Shown: piece after piece, positions 1 to 7,550 of the stretch
Layout of the letters: each line of letters begins with the position of its first letter
How positions within the stretch are numbered: position 1 is the first letter of the stretch
NCBI RefSeq assembly: GCF_900099605.1
Contig: NZ_FNDK01000007.1
Location: 1-64,000, forward strand
Direction of reading: 5' to 3'
DNA length: 64,000 nt
DNA from: Alteribacillus persepolensis
Lineage (GTDB): Bacteria > Bacillota > Bacilli > Bacillales > Marinococcaceae
The notes under the pieces: generated by a model
What the model was told of the DNA's origin: nothing
The model's database searches: none
Seen by the model: the letters and a program-made list of their open reading frames with translations, nothing else
Made by a program: the position numbers and the translations under genes

Positions 1-1
1 T

Positions 2-91
2 GCCGGGGTGGTGGAATTGGCAGACACACAGGACTTAAAATCCTGCGGTTGGTGTACAACCGTGCCGGTTCAAGTCCGGCCCTCGGCACCA
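2..91 (+). tRNA. tRNA-Leu (anticodon UAA)
   Basis: The sequence folds as a class II tRNA. The acceptor stem pairs bases 2-8 with 81-87, the discriminator is A88 and the CCA end is encoded at 89-91. The anticodon loop lies between CAGGA and TCCTG and reads CTTAAAA, giving anticodon TAA, which decodes UUA. The long variable arm expected of tRNA-Leu is present. A second tRNA-Leu follows five bases downstream, so the two are probably processed from one transcript whose promoter lies outside the window. Confidence 0.97.
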
Positions 92-96
92 TTTTT

Positions 97-180
97 GGCG
101 GTGTGGCGGAATTGGCAGACGCGCACGACTCAAAATCGTGTTCCTCTGGAGTGTGGGTTCGACTCCCACCACCGCTACCA
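97..180 (+). tRNA. tRNA-Leu (anticodon CAA)
   Basis: A second class II tRNA. Acceptor bases 97-103 pair with 170-176 (one G-U pair), the discriminator is A177 and CCA is encoded at 178-180. The anticodon stem CACGA/TCGTG encloses CTCAAAA, so the anticodon is CAA and the codon read is UUG. It shares a transcript with the preceding tRNA-Leu and is followed by a terminator. Confidence 0.97.
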
Positions 181-200
181 TTTATACTTAAACGTCAGAG

Positions 201-230
201 AAATCACTGTGAAACAGTGGTTTTTTTATT
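201..230 (+). terminator. Rho-independent terminator after the tRNA-Leu pair
   Basis: The stem TCACTGT / ACAGTGG with a GAA loop is followed by seven or more T residues. It lies 20 bases after the second tRNA. Confidence 0.85.
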
Positions 231-275
231 TTTATCAACGTCCTGTTTAATATATGTGTCCATCTATCATGTATG

Positions 276-302
276 AACCCAGAGGTATCTCTGGGTTTTT
301 TG
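276..302 (+). terminator. Second terminator-like hairpin
   Basis: The stem AACCCAGAG / CTCTGGGTT with loop GTAT is followed by a run of T. It is a backup terminator for the tRNA transcript, or an isolated terminator ahead of the hydrolase gene. Confidence 0.8.
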
Positions 303-432
303 TTTATTTTATGTTTTGGAATTGCTGATTCCTGTCACTTTGCCCTTCATAAAACGCTTCCTAGCGGAATATTTCTACTGTACGATGAAAAGTAAGACAT
401 ATTCATATTTCATGCAATGGGGAGAAAAAGTG

Positions 433-1422
433 ATGAAAAAAAAAGGATGGATTAGTGGTGGAATTTGTTTGCTGCTTGTCTGTGCGGCTGTTTTCTTTGG
501 AGGATATTATTTTTATACCAAGGGTGTCGAGCGAGGCACGGAGGTAGAATTGTATCGAGGATCTCAAGTGCAGGTAGCCACTGCACCAAAGCTTGAACCG
601 GAGAAAATGGAGAACTGGCTGCAACAGCAAGCGCTTCAATCGCTGTCCATCGATTCATTTGATGGCCTCATGTTACGTGCCGTGTACCTTGAACGTGGAC
701 ACAATGCGAGTGGAACGGTTATTTTGATGCATGGGTTTCGTAAACAAAAAGAGGACATGGATGAACTAGCGAGGTTATATCATCGCATGAATTTTCATAT
801 CCTCATTCCTGATGCACGGGGACATGGTGAAAGTGAAGGGGAGTACATCGGTTATGGATGGCACGACCGCCTTGATGTGGCGGATTGGATACAGCTTTTA
901 ATAAATGAATACAACGCAGAGGACATTATATTGCACGGAGAGTCAATGGGGGCTGCTCTTGCTTTAATGGCAAGTGGAGAAGAGCTTCCTGATGAAGTAA
1001 AGGGTATTGTTGCAGACAGCGGGTATACCTCTGTGAAAGAAGAACTGGCTTATCAATTAAAGCATCTTTACGGTTTTCCGTCTTTTCCACTGTTAAATAC
1101 AGCTAGTTTGATCACGAAAATCAAACACGGATATTCATTTGAGGAAGCTTCTTCTCTAGAACAGGTGCAGCATAACACACGTCCATTGCTGTTGATTCAC
1201 GGCGCTGAAGATGAACTGGTTCCAACGGACATGGTTTATCGTATCAACGAGGCTGCTGGCGGAGATGTTGAACGGTGGATTGTACCAGAAGCTGCACATA
1301 TAAAAGCATACGATACGGACCCCGATATGTATGAAATGCGACTGTGTTCTTTTCTGGAAAAAGCATTGCATGCGGATATTTGTGAAAACAGCGAAATTAC
1401 ACTGTCGGGCGAACTTTTGTGA
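433..1422 (+). CDS. Membrane-anchored alpha/beta hydrolase (YqkD-like)
   Basis: A serine hydrolase of unknown substrate, 329 residues. The N-terminus has one hydrophobic segment (about residues 6-28) that should anchor it with the catalytic domain outside the membrane. The fold markers are in order: HG oxyanion region near 100, nucleophile elbow GESMG with Ser171, acid Asp260 in HGAED, and His289 in AAHIK. It closely resembles the B. subtilis YqkD group from memory. The ATG at 433 is chosen over the upstream in-frame start at 316 because GGGGAG sits about eight bases before it. It stands alone on its transcript. The reaction (esterase, lipase or peptidase) cannot be told. Confidence 0.85.
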   Translation: MKKKGWISGGICLLLVCAAVFFGGYYFYTKGVERGTEVELYRGSQVQVATAPKLEPEKMENWLQQQALQSLSIDSFDGLMLRAVYLERGHNASGTVILMHGFRKQKEDMDELARLYHRMNFHILIPDARGHGESEGEYIGYGWHDRLDVADWIQLLINEYNAEDIILHGESMGAALALMASGEELPDEVKGIVADSGYTSVKEELAYQLKHLYGFPSFPLLNTASLITKIKHGYSFEEASSLEQVQHNTRPLLLIHGAEDELVPTDMVYRINEAAGGDVERWIVPEAAHIKAYDTDPDMYEMRLCSFLEKALHADICENSEITLSGELL

Positions 1423-1562
1423 AAAACGCAGAAAGAAAAGGAGTGTATCAATGAGCTGTTTGATACGTACAAAGCGGGAGCTACATCATGAAACAGGCAG
1501 CTTTGTTCATCAAAGAAACAACAAAAACGGAGTTGTATGAAAAGCTTCTAAACTGAAAAAAG

Positions 1563-1688
1563 ACTGGGACACAAGTATAGGAACTATATAATAATCCGAA
1601 CGATTTGTTAAAAATCAGTTCGGATTATTTGTTTATTACAGGAATTTCTATCATTGCTCCGTCAACATACGTCGCGTTCCGCGGGCAC
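1563..1688 (+). repeat. Dispersed intergenic repeat, family A, copy 1
   Basis: About 126 bases match a second copy at 47132-47257 at roughly 90 percent by eye. It starts with CTGGGACA, contains a strong hairpin (ATAATCCGAAC ... GTTCGGATTAT with T-rich flank, about 1591-1630) and ends in a GC-rich segment around CGTCGCGTTCCGCGGGCAC. The hairpin could end transcription of the hydrolase gene. No open reading frame of substance lies inside. Confidence 0.8.
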
Positions 1689-1696
1689 GTCCCGTG

Positions 1697-2389
1697 CTAG
1701 GAAATGGTACGTTTTGGGGCAGATGAGTGGACAATAGAAACTGATGCATTCCCGCTGTGCAGCTGTGTGAACATTTTTGCGGCTGCGTACAGCAGCTGCT
1801 CGCTCTCTTGTACACCCATGGAAGGACGTAAATAGAAGATTTGTAACGCATTTTTTGTACGTTCTGTCGTTTTTGTTCGCGCAGAGTCAACGACGGGACT
1901 GCCAAAAGCTCCAGTCTTATCCGTGGTAAACATTTTTCCTTGCATGTTGTTTTGTCTTCCGTTTAGTCCTTCAAATGTATCATCTTCTGTTCCGATAGAG
2001 ATTTTGATATAATCACGTAAGGTATCGTAGTCATAAATACCAATTGGAATTTCATATTGCAAGGAGAAAAAATTATTTAAATCGGCAGCTGAATGAATGA
2101 AAGGAAGTGCTTTTCCTTTTTCAATACGCCGAAACAATGCTTCATGAGAAGGGCGGTATCGATGTGGATCAACTCCAATGTTTTTAAAAAGACGATGCCA
2201 CTCCTTGACCCCTGGATAGTCTAAAACAGACTGATGGAGAAGGTCCGTTTTGATTTTTTCTTGAAAAAACTCAAGCCTTCCTTGCAGCATTTTAGGAGAT
2301 TCATCGATAACAATGTTTTTATAATAAATAATGCCATATTTACTGTTTGGTATTCCTTGCAGGATAGAGTCTGATAACATGATGTCCAA
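1697..2389 (-). CDS. B3/4 domain protein (PheRS beta-like editing domain)
   Basis: A free-standing homologue of the B3/B4 domain of phenylalanyl-tRNA synthetase beta subunit (COG3382 type), about 230 residues. The family is thought to act in trans on aminoacyl-tRNA or amino-acid substrates, but its role is not settled. Recognisable stretches are the central PSHEALFRRIEKGK and DLNNFFSLQYEIPIG segments and the C-terminal region with TKNALQ. A GTG at 2398 is in frame, but the AAAGGA box almost abuts it; the TTG at 2389 has about ten bases of spacing and is preferred, with ATG 2380 also possible. It is convergent with the hydrolase gene and divergent from queG. Confidence 0.75.
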   Translation of the reverse strand: MDIMLSDSILQGIPNSKYGIIYYKNIVIDESPKMLQGRLEFFQEKIKTDLLHQSVLDYPGVKEWHRLFKNIGVDPHRYRPSHEALFRRIEKGKALPFIHSAADLNNFFSLQYEIPIGIYDYDTLRDYIKISIGTEDDTFEGLNGRQNNMQGKMFTTDKTGAFGSPVVDSARTKTTERTKNALQIFYLRPSMGVQESEQLLYAAAKMFTQLHSGNASVSIVHSSAPKRTIS

Positions 2390-2463
2390 CGTGAACACAT
2401 CCTTTGCATTCTTTCTTGTCAGTGTATCATATCTGTTTTCAAAATGAGAAAGGAGGGAAATTC

Positions 2464-3600
2464 ATGACAGCGGCCCAGCTCAAAGAAAAAATTATTGCAT
2501 ACAGTAAGGATATCGGTATTGATAAGATTGGCTTTACATCCGCTGATCCATTTTTATCTTTAAAAGATAGACTGCTCGAACAGCAGCGGCTTCAATATCA
2601 GTCCGGATTTGAGGAGAACGATATTGAAAAGCGTACAACGCCCAAGAAACTTGTGCCTGAGGCAAAGACCATTATTTCCATTGCGCTTGCCTATCCTTCA
2701 AAAATGAAGAATCCTCCCAAAAGCAGAAAAGGAGAAAGACGCGGCGTATTTTGCCGTGCTTCTTGGGGAGAGGATTACCATAGAGTGTTAAAGAATCGTT
2801 TGCAAAAGTTAGAAGCATATATTCAAGAGCTTGTTCCAGAGGCAAAATGCCAATCGATGGTAGATACTGGTGAGTTGGCTGATCGTGCAGTAGCCGAAAG
2901 AGCAGGAATTGGCTGGAGCGGTAAAAACTGTGCCATTATTACACCAGAATTTGGTTCTTATGTATACCTTGGTGAAATGATTACGACGGTTTCCATTCCT
3001 GCTGACACACCAGTCACAGAGCAGTGCGGCACATGCAATAAGTGTGTTGATGCCTGCCCAACAGGCGCATTGGTGCAAGGAGGACAATTGGATTCGAATA
3101 AATGTATTGCTTATCTCACACAAACGAAAGACTTTTTACCAAAACGGTATCGTAAAAAATTAGGAAACCGCTTGTACGGATGTGATACATGTCAACAAGT
3201 ATGTCCGGAGAACAAAGGAGTAGATTCTCATCGTCATGAAGAATTCGAACCAGATCCGGAATTGGTGAAACCAAAGCTCATGCCTCTTCTGGAGTTAAGT
3301 AATAAAGAGTTTAAACAAAAGTACGGCCGGCTCGCAGGATCTTGGCGTGGAAAAAAGCCGATCCAACGGAATGCAGTGATTGCGCTTGGCCATTTTAAAG
3401 CGGAAGAGTCCATCGAACTGCTTAGTCGTTTATTAACAAATGATCCTAGACCGGTCATACGTGGAACAGCAGCTTGGTCCCTCGGTCAAATGAATACGGC
3501 TGACACACAAAAACTGTTAGAACAAGCAAAACAATCAGAAACAGATGAAAAAGTGCTAGAAGAAATTGACGATGCCCTTCTACCGTTTCCATTACATTGA
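2464..3600 (+). CDS. queG: Epoxyqueuosine reductase QueG
   Basis: This enzyme reduces epoxyqueuosine to queuosine in tRNA anticodons, the last step of queuosine synthesis, using cobalamin and two 4Fe-4S clusters. The protein has 378 residues. Cysteines at 188, 191, 194 and 198 plus 240, 243 and 247 fit the two clusters, and Asp134 in VDTGELADR is the expected proton donor. A C-terminal HEAT-like repeat region (after about 285) fits the longer QueG form. The ATG at 2464 follows AAGGAGGG; the upstream in-frame codons are rejected. It corresponds to B. subtilis yhbA, and the amidase and trmL genes that follow keep the B. subtilis order. Confidence 0.95.
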   Translation: MTAAQLKEKIIAYSKDIGIDKIGFTSADPFLSLKDRLLEQQRLQYQSGFEENDIEKRTTPKKLVPEAKTIISIALAYPSKMKNPPKSRKGERRGVFCRASWGEDYHRVLKNRLQKLEAYIQELVPEAKCQSMVDTGELADRAVAERAGIGWSGKNCAIITPEFGSYVYLGEMITTVSIPADTPVTEQCGTCNKCVDACPTGALVQGGQLDSNKCIAYLTQTKDFLPKRYRKKLGNRLYGCDTCQQVCPENKGVDSHRHEEFEPDPELVKPKLMPLLELSNKEFKQKYGRLAGSWRGKKPIQRNAVIALGHFKAEESIELLSRLLTNDPRPVIRGTAAWSLGQMNTADTQKLLEQAKQSETDEKVLEEIDDALLPFPLH

Positions 3601-3661
3601 AAGTGTTGTTATGAGCAGCTCCTTATAATCATTAGAGGGAAGAAGAGAGGAAGGTGTGTTT

Positions 3662-4195
3662 ATGTCGGATAAGAAGTATATCTACTACACAGATTATCAT
3701 AGTGCCATTGGCCCTTTAACCGTTGCAGCCACACAGAAAGGAATATGTGCTGTTCAATTCGGAGACAAAACACAAACGCTTCCAAGTTTAAAAGCTTGGA
3801 GCAAAAAGCAGCATATACCAGGTCATATGGTTGAGGATAAAGCACCATTCATGGAAGCTGTTTATCAGTTGGAAGAATATTTTTCGCACCACAGACAAAC
3901 ATTTGATCTTCCATTTGATTTATATGGAACCTCGTTTCAAAAAGTAGTATGGAACGCGTTATCGGATATACCATACGGAGAAACACGTTCCTATAAACAA
4001 ATCGCTGCTGCTATTGGCGCACCAAAAGCAGTGCGTGCCATTGGCGGAGCAAACAATAAAAACCCGCTTCCTATTCTTCTTCCTTGTCATCGTGTTATCG
4101 GCAATAACGGTAATATGGTAGGTTATGGCGGTGGGATTGATAAAAAAGTGTACTTGTTGCGGTTAGAAGGGGCTATCAGCAAGGTTTCTTCTTAA
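3662..4195 (+). CDS. ogt: Methylated-DNA–protein-cysteine methyltransferase
   Basis: A suicide DNA repair enzyme that moves the alkyl group of O6-alkylguanine to its own cysteine. The protein has 177 residues with the signature PCHRV and acceptor Cys142. The helix-turn-helix part before it (SDIPYGETRSYKQIAAAIG, 102-120) is typical. ATG 3662 follows AGAGGAAGG with seven bases of spacing; the GTG six bases upstream lacks room for a ribosome site. No Ada-type regulatory domain is attached. It sits between queG and the amidase gene, where B. subtilis has none, so it looks like a local insertion of an ordinary gene. The gene may be called ogt or adaB. Confidence 0.93.
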   Translation: MSDKKYIYYTDYHSAIGPLTVAATQKGICAVQFGDKTQTLPSLKAWSKKQHIPGHMVEDKAPFMEAVYQLEEYFSHHRQTFDLPFDLYGTSFQKVVWNALSDIPYGETRSYKQIAAAIGAPKAVRAIGGANNKNPLPILLPCHRVIGNNGNMVGYGGGIDKKVYLLRLEGAISKVSS

Positions 4196-4302
4196 CTAGA
4201 GCCAAAGGTGCTGTACCAAAAGCCAATTATCGGAAAAAATTTATAGGGAAATACAATTGATTCGCAGCATACTCTTGGAAAGTGACTTGTTGGTTACTTA
4301 TG

Positions 4303-4369
4303 AAAAATCGCCTGCTTTCGTTTATGTAGTGGTTGGATACCGTCATGATACGAAAAGCGGCGATTTTTT
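4303..4369 (+). terminator. Long hairpin terminator after ogt
   Basis: AAAAATCGCC and GGCGATTTTTT pair, extended by TGCTTTCGT / ACGAAAAGC with one slip, and end in six T. The loop is long (about 28 bases). Confidence 0.75.
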
Positions 4370-4380
4370 GTATGTGTTGC

Positions 4381-4440
4381 ACGAAAAGAGAGTTCTAAAT
4401 CAAATGAAGGTGGAATCGTTCAAAGAAGCTCTCTTTTCGT
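4381..4440. repeat. 12-bp perfect inverted repeat
   Basis: ACGAAAAGAGAG (4381-4392) and CTCTCTTTTCGT (4429-4440) are perfectly complementary with a 36-base loop. It follows the ogt terminator by 12 bases, in an otherwise gene-free 350-base stretch before the amidase gene. A 114-codon open frame crosses both hairpins but has no ribosome site and no coding character. Confidence 0.6.
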
Positions 4441-4548
4441 TAGTTCACCTTCTGTTAAGTCGGATGTGTTCTAATACTTGTACTGAAAACTGCTGCTATC
4501 TAATAGGATGGAACAAGGTACGATTTGAGCAAGGGAGGGGACAAGTTT

Positions 4549-5433
4549 ATGGGAAGAGTTTGGGAAAAAGCCTTGTTTTCACATATAGAGCAGTGGATTG
4601 ATTATCAACTAGGAAATCAAAATAAACGGTTGCCAACAATGGTACCGCAGGAGACGGAAACGTTGTATCGGTCTAGATGTTCTCTTCATGAACGAAAGGG
4701 ATCACTCTTAAAAGTAAAGGCGTCTGTCGAACCATACCGCCTGCAACGGATGGGGGAACAAGAACATATTACGTATCAAACTGTATTGATGAAATTGTAT
4801 AAAGTAAATGGCAAATACCATCTAGAAGAACGCGTGCTGCATCGGACGGCTAAAACACATGATGGCCATTTAATTATTGATCAGCCAAATACGGAACAAT
4901 TCTCGATGGACGCACGATGTCCAATTGGTAATTACGAAAAGACAGATCGAGCATTTCACTACGACCGCCATGCTGCGGTACAGTACGCGGAACGCTGGTG
5001 GAACGATTATAATCCAGCCTATCGAAAATTTAAGGATAACTGTACTAATTTTATTTCACAATGCTTACGAGCCGGAAACGCACCAATGAGAGGAATGCCA
5101 GATCGGGGAAAGGGATGGTGGCACCAAAAGCAGTCTTGGAGTTACAGTTGGGCGGTTGCCCATTCGTTTCGCTGGTATCTAAGCGGGTCAACAAGCGGAT
5201 TAACAGCAGTAGAAGCAGAAGATGCAAAAGAATTAGGGCTTGGCGATGTCATTTGTTATGATTTCAATGGTGATGGTAATTGGCAGCACTCGACTATTGT
5301 GACAGCTTTTGATGGAAATAATGAACCGCTTGTTAATGCACAAACGGAAAACAGCCGCGGCCGATATTGGAAGTATGAAGATTCCACTGCCTGGACACCC
5401 AATATTCGTTATAAATTTTTTCGCATCACGTAG
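4549..5433 (+). CDS. Putative amidase domain protein (YhbB-like)
   Basis: A 294-residue protein with a C-terminal Amidase_6-type domain, a cysteine–histidine hydrolase fold related to CHAP enzymes. The likely nucleophile is Cys165 in KDNCTNFISQ; a His in the GNWQHST segment near 246 fits the partner. The first 120 residues form a separate domain of unknown role. No signal peptide is visible, so the protein is probably cytosolic, or exported during sporulation by lysis of the mother cell. ATG 4549 is chosen because GGGAGGGG lies eight bases upstream. It occupies the yhbB position between queG/ogt and trmL as in B. subtilis. Confidence 0.8.
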   Translation: MGRVWEKALFSHIEQWIDYQLGNQNKRLPTMVPQETETLYRSRCSLHERKGSLLKVKASVEPYRLQRMGEQEHITYQTVLMKLYKVNGKYHLEERVLHRTAKTHDGHLIIDQPNTEQFSMDARCPIGNYEKTDRAFHYDRHAAVQYAERWWNDYNPAYRKFKDNCTNFISQCLRAGNAPMRGMPDRGKGWWHQKQSWSYSWAVAHSFRWYLSGSTSGLTAVEAEDAKELGLGDVICYDFNGDGNWQHSTIVTAFDGNNEPLVNAQTENSRGRYWKYEDSTAWTPNIRYKFFRIT

Positions 5434-5560
5434 CCGTGTGGTCTCTTAGTGGACAGCAGTATTGTTCTGTTCTCTGAAATGTTACAGCAGGATGAATATA
5501 AATGTCTAATGATGATTGATGCGTATTTGGAGCTGCTCTACTAAAAACAATCGCTAGGTT

Positions 5561-5700
5561 TATGTTCCACTGACGAAAAAGTACACATTTAGTATGGGTG
5601 GATAATTATCGTTGTCATCAACATTGCGAGGGCATCCGTGTACGTGCAGCGAAGTCTTTGCCTGCACCTGAAGGGTTGGAGCCGGTCAAACCTTCTTTAT
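5561..5700 (+). repeat. Dispersed intergenic repeat, family B, copy 1
   Basis: This GC-rich stretch shares spaced blocks with 31286-31405, 34708-34850 and 55046-55200: a start like CGAAAAGTAnAAnATGT, then GCATGGGTGAATnATCA, then a block like CCGTGTACGTGCAGCGAAG, then CTGCACCTGAAGGCTTGG. The rest of the 5434-5796 gap shows no gene. Confidence 0.55.
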
Positions 5701-5751
5701 TCAGAATCTCCCGCCTTTAGTATCAGCACAGGTGGGAGCAGCTCAAAATTG

Positions 5752-5760
5752 TGGTATAAT
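5752..5760 (+). promoter_or_regulatory. Extended -10 promoter for trmL
   Basis: TGG directly precedes TATAAT, the extended -10 form. No good -35 is visible. It lies 36 bases before the trmL start. Confidence 0.5.
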
Positions 5761-5796
5761 AAACATGTGAGTGAAAGAATAGAATGAGGTGCAAAA

Positions 5797-6270
5797 ATGA
5801 GTATTCATGTCGTATTATATCAACCAGAAATCCCCGCTAATACAGGTAACATTGCCAGGACATGTGCAGGGACAGGCACACACTTACATTTAATTCGCCC
5901 GCTTGGATTTTCCACAGACGATAAGATGCTTAAGCGGGCTGGCTGTGACTATTGGCCAAATGTGAAAATCCATTACTATGATTCACTAGAGGAACTTTTC
6001 AGTACGTATCCAGATGGAGAATTTTATTTTGTGGAAACAATTGGAACGAAACCATACAGTGATTTTTCTTATACGGATGCGAAAAAGGATTATTTTTTTG
6101 TGTTTGGAAAAGAGACAAGCGGACTTCCTGAAGAGGTGACAGCGAAATACAGTGAGCACTGTCTGCGTATACCGCAAAACGACCGTGTTCGTTCGTTGAA
6201 CTTATCCAATACGGCAGCGATTCTTGTATATGAAGCATTGCGCCAGCAGCAATTTCCAGACTTATATTAG
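5797..6270 (+). CDS. trmL: tRNA (cytidine/uridine-34-2'-O)-methyltransferase TrmL
   Basis: This SPOUT-class enzyme methylates the wobble ribose of tRNA-Leu species; two tRNA-Leu genes happen to open this window. The protein has 157 residues. It begins directly with the SPOUT strand (IHVVLYQPEIPANTGNIART) and carries the knot motifs FGKETSGLP (about 108-116) and IPQNDRVRSLNLSNTAAI (about 125-142). GAGGTG lies seven bases before the ATG. It is the B. subtilis cspR position. It is probably transcribed alone from the extended -10 promoter just upstream. Confidence 0.93.
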   Translation: MSIHVVLYQPEIPANTGNIARTCAGTGTHLHLIRPLGFSTDDKMLKRAGCDYWPNVKIHYYDSLEELFSTYPDGEFYFVETIGTKPYSDFSYTDAKKDYFFVFGKETSGLPEEVTAKYSEHCLRIPQNDRVRSLNLSNTAAILVYEALRQQQFPDLY

Positions 6271-6311
6271 ATATGAGAAAGAGCCCCTTCAAAGAAGAGA
6301 CTCTTGAGTAA

Positions 6312-6401
6312 CTAATATTTGTGTGGCTTATCTTCAAATCCGGCTGTCATAATGGATACGAGAAATGCCACGCACACACCAAGGATTAAGATTAGTTTCA
6401 T
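6312..6401 (-). CDS. 29-residue membrane peptide
   Basis: A very short gene reading M K L I L I L G V C V A F L V S I M T A G, then a polar tail ending FEDKPHKY. It is one hydrophobic helix (about residues 3-20) with a charged C-terminus. The evidence for expression is good: GGAGG lies nine to ten bases before the ATG, and a near-consensus sigma-A promoter lies 38 bases upstream on the same strand. It sits alone between trmL and the monooxygenase gene, transcribed opposite to both. I do not recognise a named family. Small single-helix peptides of this kind usually act on membrane protein partners, but nothing here shows which. Confidence 0.7.
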   Translation of the reverse strand: MKLILILGVCVAFLVSIMTAGFEDKPHKY

Positions 6402-6438
6402 TATGTAAAGCCTCCTTCTCGCCTTGTCTTATGAACAT

Positions 6439-6467
6439 ATTATACCTTATTTCGATGGGCGTGTGAA
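6439..6467 (-). promoter_or_regulatory. Sigma-A promoter of the 29-residue peptide gene
   Basis: On the minus strand TTCACA (6462-6467) and TATAAT (6439-6444) are separated by exactly 17 bases. Confidence 0.8.
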
Positions 6468-6583
6468 TCCTTTCAGCTGGAGGTTCTTTCCACCTATTGT
6501 TATAATGTAGATAGATAACAGGTGAATGTTCTGTCTTTACTATGGGTAGCTGCAACTATTTTTATACAGGAGGTAGACGTACA

Positions 6584-6889
6584 ATGTATGTTGTGATGAA
6601 TGAACTTCACGTACCAGAAGAAGCCAAAGAAGCAATGAAAGGCCGTTTTGGCAAGAGTGCTGATAATATGAAGGAGATACCTGGATGCTTGGATTTTTTA
6701 TTTTTGGAGCAAAATGAAGAAAACGGTAATCTCGTTGTGTTTACAAAATGGGAATCGAAAGAGCATTATGAAGACTGGCTCCACAGTGACGCATTTAAAA
6801 ATGCACATAAAGAAAAGCGGGAATCAAAAGACAAAGGACCGGCATCGGGGAATGAATTAAAAACGTTTGACGTCGTTCATCACTTATAA
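6584..6889 (+). CDS. Antibiotic biosynthesis monooxygenase / heme-degrading-type protein (HmoA-like)
   Basis: A 101-residue ABM-fold protein. Asn6, Trp65 and His75 have the spacing of the Asn–Trp–His triad of IsdG/HmoA heme monooxygenases, which open heme to release iron. The ATG at 6584 is preceded by AGGAGGT with nine bases of spacing; the longer in-frame start at 6542 is not used. It is likely cytosolic and dimeric as known for the family. It is monocistronic, so context gives no link to an iron uptake operon. An alternative is a quinol monooxygenase, but the triad favours heme. Confidence 0.75.
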   Translation: MYVVMNELHVPEEAKEAMKGRFGKSADNMKEIPGCLDFLFLEQNEENGNLVVFTKWESKEHYEDWLHSDAFKNAHKEKRESKDKGPASGNELKTFDVVHHL

Positions 6890-6957
6890 TCATCACTTAT
6901 AAGAGGGTGGGTATAAGCTCAAACGGTTTCTTTTCTAAATAACTGTGTGAGGTACAC

Positions 6958-7515
6958 ATGAAAAATACATATCTTATCAGTCATTTTCCGCTTCTTTCCA
7001 TTCTGTTGTTCAGCTTATCGCTAGCTATTTATATGGAATCAACAACCATTGAATGGTTTATTCAGGTTGGCCTGTTGAATGGAATGCTGGAATTTTTTTC
7101 GGAAACAGGGATCACCTTTACATTGTTGTTTTTATGGCTGGCTTTATTTTTTATGGCCTTTTCTGCGCTGAAACTCGTTGCCGGAACGATGATGGAATTA
7201 TCGTTACTGCTTTTTTCAAAAGATGAAGACGGCAAAGCTTTGCGGCACATTCGAAGCGGAACATGGATTTATTTAATTGGAGGAGCTGTCTCCCTTGCGT
7301 TTGTACGTATGCCGGAAGGGATTGCCAGTGTGTTTCTGGTGAGTACAGTGTTATATTTAGCGTATTTTCTCTACCGGATGGCTGATTCGCTATCATTTGT
7401 CCGCTTTATTGGCATGACGTTGTTTCACGTAAGTTTTTGGTGTGCTTTGACTGCAGCTGTAGGATATACGGTGTTACGATTGTACAATGGCTTGATTAAT
7501 AGTCTTCCGATTTGA
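6958..7515 (+). CDS. DUF5366 membrane protein (YufK-like)
   Basis: An integral membrane protein of 185 residues with about five hydrophobic helices (near 9-27, 51-72, 100-117, 122-138 and 150-172). It looks like the DUF5366/YufK family, whose function is unknown. The ribosome site is weak (GAGGT, five bases before ATG). The gene is followed by a bidirectional terminator that it shares with the penicillin-binding protein gene on the other strand. Confidence 0.65.
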   Translation: MKNTYLISHFPLLSILLFSLSLAIYMESTTIEWFIQVGLLNGMLEFFSETGITFTLLFLWLALFFMAFSALKLVAGTMMELSLLLFSKDEDGKALRHIRSGTWIYLIGGAVSLAFVRMPEGIASVFLVSTVLYLAYFLYRMADSLSFVRFIGMTLFHVSFWCALTAAVGYTVLRLYNGLINSLPI

Positions 7516-7518
7516 TTT

Positions 7519-7550
7519 AAAGAGACGACCGGTTCGCCGGTCGTCTCTTT
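7519..7550. terminator. Bidirectional terminator
   Basis: AAAGAGACGACCGG / CCGGTCGTCTCTTT with a TTCG loop; it has T on both strands and serves the converging DUF5366 and penicillin-binding protein genes. Confidence 0.9.

Noticed and set aside
8-276. Two open frames across the tRNA-Leu genes
   Set aside because: They are translations of tRNA sequence.
4257-4601. 114-codon open frame on the plus strand
   Set aside because: It crosses two strong inverted repeats, overlaps the start of the amidase gene, has no ribosome site and resembles nothing.
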